From Tieghemiomyces parasiticus (taxonomy: Eukaryota > Kickxellomycota > Dimargaritomycetes > Dimargaritales > Dimargaritaceae), in the NCBI GenBank assembly GCA_027575765.1, contig JANBPT010000003.1, positions 62,001 to 126,000 on the forward strand: DNA of 64,000 bases, given 5' to 3'. The translations under genes and the position numbers were made by a program. Position 1 is the stretch's first letter, and every line of letters starts with the position of its first letter. The notes below the pieces were generated by a model. The model made no database searches and was not told the origin of the DNA. It saw nothing but the letters and a program-made list of their open reading frames with translations. Shown here piece by piece: positions 1 to 12,947 of this stretch.

Positions 1-1269
1 TGTGCAGGATACCCATAAACTCGGCCATGTGGTCCTCAAAATACTCGGGCAGGTCCTGGCAGTTGAGGCTGTAGAAGATTTTGACCAGCAGCAGCATGGC
101 TGGGAGGAGGGTTTGCAGGGCCTCCTTGTTGTCCTTATGGGTCTCGATCAGTTGGTCGGTTGTCTTGAAGATTTCAGTGAAGGGGCCCGTGAACTGCTCC
201 AGGACGAAGCGGATCTCGAGGAAGAGGTCGTTGGAGCGGAATTCCTTGCGCCACCGCTTGAAAATGGCGTGGGCGGTCTGCAGGACCCCGTTGTTGACGT
301 GGTAATTTTGCGGACTGAGCTTGCTGTTGAGGGTCTGTGCCGTGCGAGAGGGGAGGTTTGGGGTGGCGCAAAATGACAACAATAATATTGATGGGCGGTA
401 ACGGTGGTCAGTTTAGTGGTGATTCTCAGAACTTTGGTGGGCACTGCACAGGAGCGAATGATATCGTACACGTCGGCAAAATCCAACAACTTACCGCAAT
501 GAGCGTGGGCCACTTATCCGGGAAATCGTGCTTGGCAATTATGGCCAGACCGTCACTGATCTGGAGCTGTAGGTTAGTGGGCAGGCTAATCATGAGGTCG
601 ACAATCTTGTCCTTGACGGCCTTACGGTCCTCTTCAGCAATGACGTTCGCCTGGTCCTCGTGCTGTCGGGGAAGGAGTAGACAAGGTGGTATCGAGGGTT
701 CAATAGACGTTAGGAATGCAGACTGCCAAAGGGGACCCAAGTGGGGGAGAAGGGTTGGAGACGTTCGGGATAGCGGGTGCGGGGAATTGACTTCGGAACA
801 AGCTCGCGCCGTACGCCAATGTGACACGGGGTCTCGTGGTATTACTTACGATTTCCCAGTGCTTTTTGACATAGTTCTTAAAGTAGAGCGAGGCAGCAAA
901 GCGCACCGCCGGGTCGGTCGTATCGGACCCGGCCAAGGTCAGAAGGGAAATGATGAAATGCGGGGTCTTTTCGGCTGCCTGCAGGAACTGCTCGGCTATC
1001 GTGCGTTAAAGGGGCGTGAGGGAAGTCGGTCCGAGGCAAAAGAGGGAAGAGCGTCCAGGGGTGCGCGGTGGTCAGGGGATGGCGGTGGTTAGTCAGGTCA
1101 GCGTGGCTCGTCGGATGGCTGCCGGGAGAGAGTGGCCGGCGGGGCTCCAGTAATTGGGAAGCCGTTAGCTGGATCCCCTTGTTAACTCACCTTGTTTACG
1201 GGTGCCGGGTTGCAGCGTCTGCTGGAGGTATTGGGCCAAGGCATCGAGGGTCGGGGCTTGGACGGCCAT
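1..1269 (-). CDS. CSE1: Exportin-2 (importin-alpha re-exporter), 5' part
   Basis: This karyopherin returns importin-alpha from nucleus to cytoplasm with RanGTP. Four exons are readable on the minus strand: 1269-1191, 995-850, 662-495 and 335-1, the last running off the window. Introns have GTGAGT or GTAAGT donors and TAG/CAG acceptors, and the joins keep frame. The product starts MAVQAPTLDALAQYLQQTL, followed by KQAEQFLQAAEK, the importin-beta N-terminal (IBN) motif. It continues with VRFAASLYFKNYVKKHWEI, LMISLPTNLQLQISDGLAII, HDFPDKWPTLI and NNGVLQTAHAIFKRWRKEF. This is the CSE1/CAS order of HEAT repeats. About 242 residues of an expected ~960 are present. The ATG at 1269 gives an N terminus of normal family length. 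I see no damage; the truncation is only the window edge. Confidence 0.93.
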
Positions 1270-3410
1270 GTTGAAGGGTGGAATGGATAAGGGTGCTGAT
1301 TGAATTGGGTTGACTAGTAGCAGCAGCGGTTAGGCTCGAGACGGCGGAGTTTAGGCGAATGATGTCAGGGGAGAGGTAAACTGTGCGGTTTGGCTGACCC
1401 ACAGGTACAAGCTTTATGGCGGGCAGGATTCAAAAGAGCTATGTGGAAAACAATCGACAAGGTGAAGAAATGGTCAACGGAATGCGGGTAAGAGGGGACT
1501 GCCACGCAGAAATGGAAGCGCGGAGAAGCGAACCGACAGAGGTGGATAGTCCCGATGGTGGGGAACGGTGGGGCCGGGTAAGGGTAAACATTAGCCAGCG
1601 ACTAATAAAAAAAATGCGCCGCAAACAAGGTCAGGCGGGACGCGGTTATGGGTATGTAGTGAAGGGAGGGGGGAAATGGCACAGTGATGGGGAGTTTAGG
1701 TGGCAGTGCGGGCGCTGCGGCACTCGGCAGCAATGGTCCCACCATCTATATTGGGCTGCCATCAGACAGACGTACAGCACTTTACCACTGGACTGCGCGT
1801 AGTGCCACATTGACCAGGCCTGGTATGCGACGGGAGCATCCTTGCAGCATTACTTGCGAGGTACTTCGGGTACCTTTAATCTTTTCATGCGGGCAGCCGG
1901 TGGAAATGGGTCCAGCGCTACCGCGCTATCCCGGGTTTGCTCTGTAGAGTCCACCGCGTTTAAAGCGCAGTCTAATACCGTATGTCCTATCTGGGCATTC
2001 TTCAACGGTCGTCCTTGCAGGCAATAACGACTATAGCTCGGCTGCAACAGCCATGCCCAAGGCCAAGGGGTCATTTCGTCTTCTCGATACGTGTGTCCTA
2101 TGAGTCCATTCCTAGTCACGCCCCGCTGGCTGCAACCTCCTCCTACCTCTGCTGACCAGTGCTGGCAAATCAGCGCTGCCTATCCGATGCGGTGCGAGGT
2201 CGAGACTCGCCACCACTAAGGTATGTATTTACGATATGCGAACCCCCGGCCTTTGCCCAATAAAGTACGGCCAGCATCTGTACTCAGATGGCGCAGGCGG
2301 CTATTCCTCACTAGCCCCAGGGTCTCACGTGAAACCCTAAGCACCTGCAGCGATCGACCAGGGTGGCCCAGTGGGCGTCTATCCGATGCGGAGGCTGCTG
2401 GACAGTGGCAGCCGAGCGCACGACGGTTGTCGTCACAAGGCCAAAACCATTGCCGAGATCAGTGCGGTTGACAGACGCAAACTTTCACTGCAGGGTTCCG
2501 CGGTTAGACCGTCGCAACGATCCGCGTGGTCATGCCTCTCGAGCTCTCGTCCAAACAATTACACGGGCCAGAGTACGCGGTTATTACACCGGACGGTCGG
2601 CGGATACAATGCCCCAGGCGTGGACTCAGGGGCGGCAGCGTGGGCAAAGTGTGCGCAGCAGGTTATGGGGATTGGACTGCGCTCGGCCAGCCCCTTGCCC
2701 TCCACTTGCGAAGCGGCACGGATTGTAGGTTTCGCCTGGGGTCGCCAGCATCAGTCGAGTCCACCGCCGCTACTCCCCACGCCACCTGGTATCACATTTT
2801 GACCCCCAGCCCTCGCCCTGTGTAGGCCTCCCATGCTGTGTTCACCTGCTCAAGGTGGAGGAGCCTGGGAGGAGGGGACGGCGACAAGTGCGCACGCCCC
2901 CCACACATGTGCGCCAGGGTGCTGGATACGGCGGGCAGCTGGGGAGCGCCTTCACCCATGTCGTCGTGATACCCGCCCCATCGGCGTCGTCATCCGCCCC
3001 CGCCCCGCCATTAATTGGACGGCTGTCCACAACTCTTCTCGTCTTTAATCCCAATTAGCTGTCTGTTACTCGTCCTTTGGCCTTTATCTCCTATCCTTAT
3101 CCTCCGCTTGATCCAATTAACCTGCGAGCCCCCTAGTCCCCGCTACCGCCCGGGTTTCTGCCCCCCCCACCACTTTCGCGCACTTACTAAACCTTCACCC
3201 TCCCTTTGGCTAGAGCGCTTCTTTCGCTGCAACCACCTATTTAGTCCGTTGCCCTGCACTGTTCACCTCGACGCTCCCTGTGGTCTAGCCGCCCGACCCT
3301 TACCTCCCGTACAAGCTACTATCCTGGCCCCGCCCCCCTCTTCCTCCCCCTTCCTGTAACCACATATTCACTCCGATCCTCCGTGCCCAATAATCCCATT
3401 CGCCGTCTCC
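1270..3410. other. Intergenic, CSE1/GUT2 divergent promoter region
   Basis: About 2.1 kb lies between two divergently transcribed genes. I find no open frame with a recognisable product; the longest frames have random-looking composition. The last ~330 bases are strongly pyrimidine-rich and are listed separately. No tRNA or repeat was recognised. Confidence 0.5.
3085..3405 (+). promoter_or_regulatory. Pyrimidine-rich promoter tract upstream of GUT2
   Basis: The strand carrying GUT2 has a long C/T-rich tract just upstream of the ATG at 3411, with many CCCT and CTTT runs. Such tracts are common just upstream of highly expressed fungal genes. A promoter/5'UTR role is inferred from position only; no TATA box is evident. 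Confidence 0.35.
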
Positions 3411-6400
3411 ATGTGGCGCCGAATCCCCACCCTCATGCACCGCCGGCCCGTGGTGTCGGCGACGCTTGCCGCGTCCGCCGCCCTCGGTACCGGCTACCTG
3501 CTGTACAGCCAGCGCGAGGCCCTCCGCGCCCGGAACCCGTTCGCGCTGCTGGGTGCGACCCCGCGGGCCGTGCATGCCGACGCCGAAGCGAAGCCCGAGT
3601 CACCCAACGCCGTCAACGACCGCCCACTGCCCTTCTGGTCGCCGCCCTCTCGCTGTGAGATGCTCAACATGCTCCAGGGCAAGACCAAGGAAGGCCAGGC
3701 CCTGGCCCGCCCGGAGGACGAAGAGTTTGACCTGCTGGTCATTGGTGGCGGTGCTACCGGTACCGGTGTGGCCCTGGACGCCGCCACCCGTGGGCTGCGC
3801 GTGGCCCTCGTGGAGCGTGACGATTTTTCCGCCGGGACCTCCTCTCGCTCCACCAAGCTTGTCCACGGTGGCGTGCGCTACCTTGAGAAGGCTGTCTGGG
3901 AGCTCGATATCGGGCAGTACTACCTGGTCAAAGAGGCCCTGCACGAGCGCAAGACCTTCCTGGACATCGCCCCTTACCTCAGCCAGCACTTGCCCATTAT
4001 GATTCCGGTCTACAAGTAAGTCATGAAGGGCCGCCCCACCCCTTACGACGCGGCTGACCCCGTTGGGGATGTGTTGTTTGGGAGGTGAGAACATCCCTCG
4101 GCGGCCGTTCGCGTTGACGAAGCGTCCCCTGGATCGTCGTTACTGGCTCTCCAATCGCGAAGGATGTCTTGGGCCAGTAGGTATTCCCCCCTTACCAATC
4201 ACTTCGGCCGATTTGTCGTTTTCTGGTTGGAGGGGGGGGCAGCATGCTTAAACGCCCTATGTCGAATGGGCGATTATCTCCCCCTCCCTGCTTCCGTGAC
4301 CTATGTGACTAACGTTCCGCTTCCTCTTGTATCACCTATCAATTTCTCGGCTTGTAGATGGTGGCAGATGCCCTACTTCTGGGCCGGCTGCAAAGCTTAC
4401 GATTTGCTGGCTGGCAGCCAGGGGCTGGAGAGCAGCTACCTGCTGACGCGCGGCAAGGCTATCGACGCTTTCCCCATGCTCAAGAAGGACCAGCTTAAGG
4501 GTGCCCTGGTCTACTACGACGGTAAGTATGGTCGAATAATACCGAGTAGCCGTTCTGCATTACATAGTGATCAATGTCACACGGTATGATGCCGATGATC
4601 TGCAGTCATTTGACACGGACCAATCAGCTGGTGGCGTCAGTGCTTCCTCCGGACCACTCACCTTGTACCCAGCCTCTACCATCGCCTTGCTGTGGTGCTA
4701 TAGGGTTGGCTGGTCAGGCGGACAAGTACTTGGCTTGGCCTCGGCTCCCACGATTTAGGCGCGTAGCCCTTAACTGTAGGCTTTACGCCCTGGCAGACCA
4801 AGGGGCATCGCTTGGGCTGCAAGGCCATCTGGTCGAATTTTCCGACCTAGAACCTTACTAATTGTCTCCGCGTCACACCGTCTTTGGCACCGGCATTCCC
4901 TCCCCCTCCTTCACAACTGGTACGTTCAGGCCAACACAATGACTCTCGCATGAACGTGGCCATCGCCCTGACCGCCATCTCGCATGGCGCCGTGGTGACC
5001 AACCATACCGAGGTCACCTCGCTCATTAAGGAGAAGGGCGCTGACGGCGCACCCGAAGCGGTTCGTGGAGCTGTCGTCCGCGACGCCCTGACCGGTGAAG
5101 AATTTACCGTCCGGGCGAAGGGAGTGATCAACGCCACAGGCCCCTTCAGCGACGCCATTCTCAACATGGATAACCCACAGGCCAAGGATATTGTGGCACC
5201 CAGCTCGGGTGTGCACATCATCCTGCCTAAGTACTACAGTCCGGATAACATGGGCCTCATCGACCCCAATACCAGCGATGGCCGAGTTATCTTTTTCCTC
5301 CCCTGGCAAGGCCACACCATCGCCGGCACCACCGACTCCCCGGCTCCTGTCGAGGCCAACCCGATACCCAAGGAGGAGGAGATCCAGTGGATCCTGGATG
5401 AGGTCCGCGGCTACCTGGATTCGGACATCAAGGTGCGGCGCGGGGACGTACTGGCGGCGTGGTCTGGTATTCGCCCGCTGGTGCGCGACCCGGCGGCGAA
5501 GAACACCGCCGCCCTGGTGCGCAGCCACATGATCAACGTGAGCCCCGGCAAGCTGTTGACCATCGCTGGCGGAAAGTGGACCACCTACCGTAACATGGCC
5601 GAGGAGACGGTGGACCGGGCCATCCAGGAGTACGGGCTTCACCCGACCAACGGATGTGTAACCAGCACCACCAAGCTGATCGGTTCGCACAATTACACCG
5701 AGAACATGTTCATCAAACTGGTGCAAAGCTTTGGTCTCGAAACGCCGGTGGCCCGCCACCTGGCCCAGGACTACGGCGACCGCGCCTGGGCGGTGTGCGC
5801 CATGGCCGAGCCCACGGGCAAGCGTTTCCCCATCTTTGGCCGCCGCCTGTCGCAGCTCCATCCGTACATCGAGGCCGAAGTGCGCTATGCCGTCAAGAAC
5901 GAGTACGCCTGCACCGCCGTGGACGTGCTGGCCCGCCGTACCCGCCTGGCCTTTGTCAATGCCCAAGCCGCCAAGGACGCCATCCCCGAGGTGGTGGATA
6001 TTATGGCTAAGGAACTCGGCTGGGACGCCGCGCGGATCGAGAAGGAGAAGCGCGATACGGTGGAGTTCTTGCACGCCATGGGCCTGCCCACCGCTGAGGA
6101 TAGCAGCTCACCCCTCCCGCCCGACGGCCGCCGACTCGTGGCGGCCCTGACGGGTAACGATGACGCCAAGGCCGAGTCTAGCAACCGTACCGCCAACCCC
6201 TTCGCCTCCTACGCGCCCATGTACGAGGAAATCTCGATGCGCTACAATCAGGGCCAGTTCCACCCGGACGAGCTGGGCCGCTTCATCGCCGCCTTTGAGG
6301 AGCACGACCGCCGCAGCGCCGGCGAGATCACCCGCGCCGACCTCAAACCCATCCTGGCCGGCCTGGGTATTGAGATCAACTCAGCCCAGCAGTCCTCCAT

Positions 6401-6551
6401 CGAGTCCCAGTTCAAGCTCAGCCAGGCCAACCGGATCGGTTTCGAGCAGTTCCTCGATATCCTCGGGTTTATCAAAGAGAGCCAGTACGCCGCGTCTAAG
6501 CCCGTTGACCAGAAACGCATCCCCATCTCACGGAGCGGCGGTGGCGTGTAA
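3411..6551 (+). CDS. GUT2: Mitochondrial FAD-dependent glycerol-3-phosphate dehydrogenase
   Basis: This enzyme oxidises glycerol-3-phosphate to dihydroxyacetone phosphate and passes electrons to ubiquinone at the mitochondrial inner membrane (glycerol catabolism and the G3P shuttle). Exons are 3411-4015, 4358-4521 and 4930-6551, giving 796 residues. The N terminus MWRRIPTLMHRR is basic and is followed by a hydrophobic stretch (residues 14-32), fitting a presequence with a membrane anchor. The FAD-binding motif VIGGGATGTG lies at about 110-119, followed by VERDDFSAGTSSRSTKLVHG. The DAO-type core continues with FLPWQGHTIAGTTDSP and IAGGKWTTYRNMAEETV. Unlike yeast Gut2, it ends with an EF-hand pair like metazoan GPD2 (IAAFEEHDRRSAGEITRADL and FKLSQANRIGFEQFLDILGF), but the loops have poor calcium ligands. 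Intron 2 is 408 bases. Confidence 0.95.
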
Positions 6552-7478
6552 AACGCAAAAAAAGAGTATATACAAGAAGAAGACAATGAGCGACGGCTGG
6601 TCGCCTGGACAAAAAAATTGCACTGGACTCCGACGACCGGTGATAACGGCCGCAAAACCTCTGGTTCCTTCATCAGTACAAACGTATTACACCCTCGACG
6701 ACCACGGCGAGTATGGCCGCCGGAATGTATCGTTTGTTGCCGTTTCACCTCCCAAATTAATATCCTATGCAGTAAGGCAGGTAATGTTAGGCTTGCGTTT
6801 TCCACCGCCTTACTCCTTATCATGACAGCTAGATAGCGTTTTAAATATACAAATGCAATTGAATGGTGGTTCGATACAGCCGAACGGGAGACATGGAATC
6901 TACCAACGGGGTTACATGGCTGATGTTGTCTTTTGGACGGTGAAAACTAGGGAGGGTAGGTGGATAAACCAAGAGCCACATTATAAATGTAAATACGGCC
7001 GAGTAAGTCGGCGCAGGGTCCCCACCAGCGCTAATGAAGGAGGTGCCCGCATTTTATAGCGGACGCGGGTTTAGCAGTGGTCTGCAGACACCTACAACAT
7101 CCATTCCACTCGACACCATAGGAGGAGAGGGCGCTTCGTCCAGCACCTCCGACCAAGCCTTCCTCGGGCGAATTACGCAGCAGGGGGGCGGGTTTCATTG
7201 GAGACCCTCGGCCCGGTACCTGCTGCGGTAAGTTGTTTACCACAGCCAGAGTAAGCCCTAGGCGTTCGGTCGTTTTGCCACCAAAAACACAATGTATATT
7301 GTCATTATTGCTGTGCCTCAGGCTCCGTGTATGCTGTAAAAGGTTATTTTCGGACGCCTTCGTCCACCAGTCAATTGGTTGCGGATTTAGCTTCCCTCCA
7401 CTACGCCGTTTACCTAGTATTTCATTACAAGACATCCACCGAAGCCACTGGGCCGAATTGCTTCTCCGCCTCCCCCCC
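6552..7478. other. Intergenic, GUT2 to TopBP1-like gene
   Basis: About 0.9 kb between two same-strand genes, AT-richer than the flanking coding DNA. An open frame continues upstream of the chosen BRCT-gene start from about 7233, but it has no ATG in frame before 7479 and no BRCT similarity. It probably holds the GUT2 3'UTR and the next promoter. Confidence 0.45.
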
Positions 7479-10400
7479 ATGCCCGAACTCCCGCTCCACG
7501 GTTGCGTGGTCTCCTCCACACAGCTAGGGTCCGGGTTACGCGAGACCGTCGAGCACGCTGTGACCAAACTCGGCGGCACCTACGAAGCCAATTACACCAA
7601 CCACGTGGACATTTTGGTGGCCGACCGGTCGGGTTCTGACAAATACAAGATGGCCGTGCGGGCGAATCGGCCCATCGTGGGGCCCGAATGGGTGTTTGCG
7701 CACGAGCAGGCCTTCGACGCGGGAACGCCGCTTGACCCAGACAAGGCCCTTCGGGAGCACACCCTCCCAGCCCTGCACGGGTGCGTTGTGCATTCTACCG
7801 GCACCCGACAGCTGACGGTCCGCGAACAGATCGCCGCGCTGGTCGAGGCGCACGGTGGACGGTATACACGAGTATTCGGATCCGACTGTACTCACCTGAT
7901 CGTGGTAGATACCGGCAACGAGAAGTACCGGCGGGCCCGCCAGGCGGACATGCACACGGTGACCCCACAATGGCTCTACGACAGCGTCAAGATGAAGGCG
8001 TGCGCTGATGAGGATTTGTATGAGGCCCGCGACCTCTTGGCACCTGAAATCGAGGCCGTCGCCGCCCAACTGGGCTTACTACATCTACCGGGCCACCTGG
8101 CCAAGGGCCTCACCCCGCAACTGCAGCGGGCGTACACCGTGCCAGGCAGCAGCGGGTCGACTGGCGGAGGTGCGGGCCGTCGTCTACTCCGCGCGGCCTC
8201 TGAGACCCGCAATCCGCTAGGGGCCGACTCTAGCTCCCTGACTGGCACCTATGCACCCACCACCCCGACCCCGGCAGGCAGCCGCACCCCGTCGGACGAC
8301 CCGCCGCCATACCTCCGGGGCTGCGTTGTGTACTTAAGCCCTAAGCTCAGCGAGACCAAGCAGAAGCACCTGGACAAAGTCGTGATATCCGGCGGCGGTG
8401 CTCGGGCCACGCGCTTCCCGTCTTCTAGAGTCACCCACTTCGTTACGCTCAGTGCCCAGCTGGCCGCCAGCGACCGCGCTCTGCTCGCGACCCGACCCCA
8501 CGATAGTCTTCGCGTCGTAACCCAGCGTTGGTTGCAGGACTGCTACAGCCGATGTCAACGTGTGGACGAGGCCGGGTACGCTGTCAGTCTACCCGCGAAA
8601 GCCGACCCTGAGCCCATGCCTGGCCCTCTCCCCCGTTTAGCTTCACTGGCCAACACCCCGCCGACGTCAATGCCGCCCAGTGACCCAACCTCGGTCGCCG
8701 ACGGCTACGAAACACCCACTCCGTTGACTCGACGCGCCCCGGCAGCCGACGTGGTCACGTCAACTCCACCGGGCAAGCCAGGTCACCCTCTCCTCGCCGC
8801 GCTCCCGGGACGACGGCCCATTACGGTCCGAAAGTCGGGTGCTGGGCCCGACAACTTTGCCTCACCCTTCCCAGTGACCACTGCGGGGGGTAATAGCGGC
8901 CGGACGAGCCTGCGTGCCCCTATCATCGTTTTCCGACCTGATCCCGCTTTGCACGGTGGCGAGGTTGTTCGCCTCCCACCAACTCCCGCGGCCGAGGTGA
9001 CCGGCCGGCGCAGTAGCACCGTCGCTACTACGGCACCGCCAACGATGACCGCGTCCGCTTATCCCGGCGTGGTCTTTACGGCCCTGTATTTTACCCCCGA
9101 GCAAACGGCAATCGTCCGGCAAACGCTGAGCGACCCGGCCCGGGCCTTTGTCGCGGGGCTCTTTATCGATGACTTGGTCACCGAAGCGGTCCTCACAGCC
9201 CCGCCCTCTGATTGGTCCAACTTGCCACAGACTTGGGCACCGCCGCTCCGGGCAGCCTTGGCTCCCTATACGCTGCCGTCCCCCCTCCCGGTCTACCTGC
9301 TCGTTCCGCTAGCCGTCTCGGCCTCCGACCAGCTGGGTCGGGCCTTTCACGCCTTTCAATCAGCATTCCAGTCCTCTGGGTCACCCTTCGATCTGCATAT
9401 AGTGACCGAGTGCTGGCTGGAGCGTTGTCTGGCTGCCCGCGCTCTCATCGACGAGTACGCCGCCCCATTATACCGACCTCTGCCCGTTGACGTTCCCCTC
9501 CCGGCCGTCAGGGACCGCACAGTTGCCATCACCGGGTTTGACGGTCTTGAAAGGCAACATCTCCTACGCCTTTTGGGCGTACTCGGGGCCCGGGGATCGG
9601 AGAAGTTCTCCCGGCGTCACGATTACCTCGTGTGTCGCGCCCTGGAAGGTCCCAAGTATGACAAGGCCCAGGAATGGGGCATCCCCGCGGTGGGCGTGGA
9701 GTGGCTGTTCGGCCTCTGCACCCCATCCCCCTCCCTCGCAATTACCGTCGAGAGCGCAGCGGGGCCTGTCGAAATGACCGCGGAGGCGTCGTCCACATCT
9801 AGTCAGAGTAGTATGCACCTATACGCCACCTACACGCCCGCCCGGTCGGGGCCTCCGGCCGTAAGCGCCCCCCCGACCGCCCACTCTAGCTGTGCCACTC
9901 CGGGCGCCCCTGTACCGGCTGCTCACCTCGCCCCTAGTCCCACGGCATGCCTATTTCTCCCCCACGCCCCGCCTGTCCACGATCCACCGACGCCGCTCGC
10001 TGCCCAACCCACGCCGGTCACCCGTCGTCCGCTTGAAGGTCGGTTCAGCTTGGACTCGCCCTCAGGGCTCCAGTTTGACCTGACCGGCGCCCTCTCCGAC
10101 CTCAAAACCCCCACGCGTCCAAACAGTTACGATTCGTCCTTGGCCCACCTCCCGATGGCAAACCCCCTGGGAGCTGCCGACTCTGCCGAAGACCTGACCG
10201 AACGACCACTGAAGGGGCTGGTACTGGGCCTGAGCAGCCGCCTCAGCGTAAGTTGCTTTCTCAGGACATCTAGGGGAAGGAGTGGAGACCCGGCAAGTCT
10301 TAATTCTACGTACCCTTATGTTGCCTTCCCCCCCTTAGCTCGCACCGGTCTGCGTGGCGCCGATGGTCAGACATTTCTAACCGGCCAATCCAATGCTTAT

Positions 10401-12947
10401 ATCCCTGCTGTATCTACATACATGTACCCCACCCAACCTATAATCTAGCACCGCCGCACCGAACTTGTGGACCTGGCACGCGACCTGGGCGCCGAAGTGG
10501 TGATGGGAATCAGTCACAGCTGCACCCATTTTATCCACCAGGGCAGCCGAACCAGCGAGACCTTTGGTGAATTCCGCACGGCTCGGGAATTACGTCTCCC
10601 CATCGTTTCGCCTTGGTGGCTGCAGAAATGCCACGATGACGGCCAGCGGCACCCGGAAGCCATGTACCCGCACACGTTCAACCCGATGCTGATGTTGGAG
10701 TTGCAGCCGGTGGCGGTGGGCTCACCCCTATCCATGGATGGGGCACCGCCGCCACCCGGGCTTCCACCGCCGACTACGACAGCAGAGGCACCCGCAGCCC
10801 CGCCGGTCGATGCGCCAGCCGAGCCCCTGTTGGCAGAGGACCCACCCGGTCTGGCGAGCAAGCCTGAGCTAGACGAGCAGACCCCAGCACCACTCCGCGA
10901 CTATTCCGGGGATATTGAAGCCCTACTCGGCCAGCTCGCAACGCCACGCAACTCCCGGACGCAACCTAAGCGACGCTACCGTCTGGTCGACGTGGCAGCC
11001 AACCAGGTTGAGCCAGCAGAGCAAGGGGCGGACTTGACTTCGACCCCTATACCGGCCGTTCCTGTTGCCACGTATGCTAAACCCGACCGGCCACAGTCGC
11101 CAGACGAGCCCACGGCCACCCTGCGGTTGGCCAGCCAGGAACCGCTGACAGTACAGTATACGGATCCTGACGCCCAGGCCGAAAAATCACGTCTCCTGAG
11201 CCGGCTGCGCGGTCGACCGACCCCGCGCACAGCTGTCCCCGCTATCCCGTCACCGGCGGCGTGTCAAATAAAACCGGAGCCTCGTACAGGTGCTGATCCG
11301 CGCCCAGAGGAAACCGGTGGTCCACCGTCTGGTCGGAGGCCCTCGACGGCTCACCCGCCGCTACCGACGTCTGAGGAACCCCCTACGGTGGATACCTTAC
11401 CCATTGTGCCGCCTACAATCCTCGTACCGCGACCTGTGGACAGTCTGTCGAGGTCGTCGGTCCCAGGGCAACCGGGTCAGCTACCGCTCAGCCCCTCGGA
11501 ACAGTCGGCCTTACCAATCATGGGGCCGCCGCTCCGGTTCGGCAGCCCCACTTCGCGCTTGGAGGCCACCGCCCTGATCTCACCCACCGCGACGGCTTCA
11601 CCCCCAGCACCTATGCCATTATTAACCGTACCCAGCGCTACCCCTTCACCGGCCCCGTCGGCTGCCACCACCCATGACACCCCACCTCCAGTGGAGCCCG
11701 TCTCTCTCCGTGCCCCATCCGTTTCGCCCCCGATACCATCCGCACCCTCGGTGGCCGCCGTTGCCGACCCCTCCGACCGTGTATTCCAATTCTCGGGGAT
11801 TCCCAATACTAAGCGTCACCGACTCACCCAGCAGATTGTCCGTCTAGGCGGTCGGTCTGTGATGAGCGAGGGGTTTGACCCGGCGTGTACCCATATGATT
11901 GTGAGCTACGCCAACCAGAGCGAGAAGATCACGGCCGCGGTCGCCGCCGGGCGCTGGTTACTCAAGGCGACGTACATTGAGCGCAGCGCGGAGGCCGGAT
12001 ATTTCCTACCCGAGGCTGACCATACGCTGGAGGCCGCCGAGAACATCACGTCCCAAGAGGAACGCATCATCAAGGCGGCCCATCAATGGCGGCGGTACCT
12101 TACCTCGCAGGTGGCCCGCCACGCGCGGCCCGTTGGGGCGTTTCAGCACTGGCGGGTCCTCCTCGGCGCCCAGGGTCCTCGACACGACGGCTACGTACGA
12201 CTACTGAAAGCCGGCGGCGCACAGGTAGAGGAGTTTAAACCCAGTGAACAGCGGGAGCAGCTGTCGACCCTCCGGTCCAAGGTGAGTGGAGTAATGTGCG
12301 GAGAGAGGAATTGTGGAGGCTACCTTCGCGATGCCCACGTGTCTCACGGTAGCCCAACGGGAAACTAACAACGGCTCCCTGGATATCATCGACAGCTGCA
12401 GTAGACAGAATCTAACCCCATCATCCTTGCTTACTTGCCGGCGAACCCCTGCTCTGTTGACCCCTTGCCTTCTTTTTATCAGGACCTCACCCACTTCATT
12501 ATAGACGTCGATCTGAACGTCGTCCTCCGCCGAGACCTTTTACAAATGCTAATAGCCGAAAAACAGTGTCTGTGTGTTGATATTAATTTCATTAAGGAAT
12601 TTCTGGCACTCGACCACGACGAAACCGGTCTCCCATTGGGTCTCCCACCATGGCAGCCGAATCCTACGGGCCATCAAGCCCCACCATCCGCCATCGAACT
12701 CGAAACCATGGCCCAGTGCCTCATACCCTCTCCCCTAGTGCGGCAGGCGTTTGACGCCCACCTGGTCGAACGAGGTCTCAAGTTTAACGACTGCGGAGCG
12801 GCTGCGGCGGGACTGAAGCGGAAGCAGCGGACGGAGCCGAACGATTTGGAGACCCCGCTTAAAACCGTGTCAATGGCGAGCACTAAAACGGCCAAGTCAA
12901 GGAAGAGTATTAGCTTGTCTACCGTACGGCGCAAGCGGGCTAGGTGA
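7479..12947 (+). CDS. Multi-BRCT replication/checkpoint scaffold, TopBP1/Rad4/Dpb11-type
   Basis: This family bridges phosphorylated Sld3/Treslin, the 9-1-1 clamp and ATR(Mec1) during replication initiation and checkpoint signalling in the nucleus. Exons are 7479-10247, 10449-12281 and 12483-12947, all phase 0, giving 1688 residues. I count about eight BRCT-like segments: near residues 3-90 (starting LHGCVVSST), 95-185 (LHGCVVHST, with WLYDSV), 274-370 (LRGCVVYLS, with WLQDCY), 526-650, 677-750 (VAITGFDG, with WLFGLC), 910-1000 (spanning intron 1, with WWLQKC), 1366-1450 (FQFSGIPNT) and 1487-1600. The BRCT Trp is visible in most. Long Pro/Ser/Thr-rich linkers separate them. The C terminus (KSRKSISLSTVRRKRAR) looks like a nuclear localisation signal. 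Budding-yeast Dpb11 has four BRCTs; this layout is closer to animal TopBP1. The ATG at 7479 puts the first BRCT at the N terminus as in Rad4. Confidence 0.88.

Noticed and set aside
2223..2825. Overlapping frames of 80-140 codons left of GUT2
   Set aside because: Three plus-strand frames are open at once, which is a GC-rich artefact. No motif, no consistent splice sites.
6865..6890. GGTTCGAT motif resembling a tRNA T-loop
   Set aside because: No cloverleaf can be drawn around it; probably chance.
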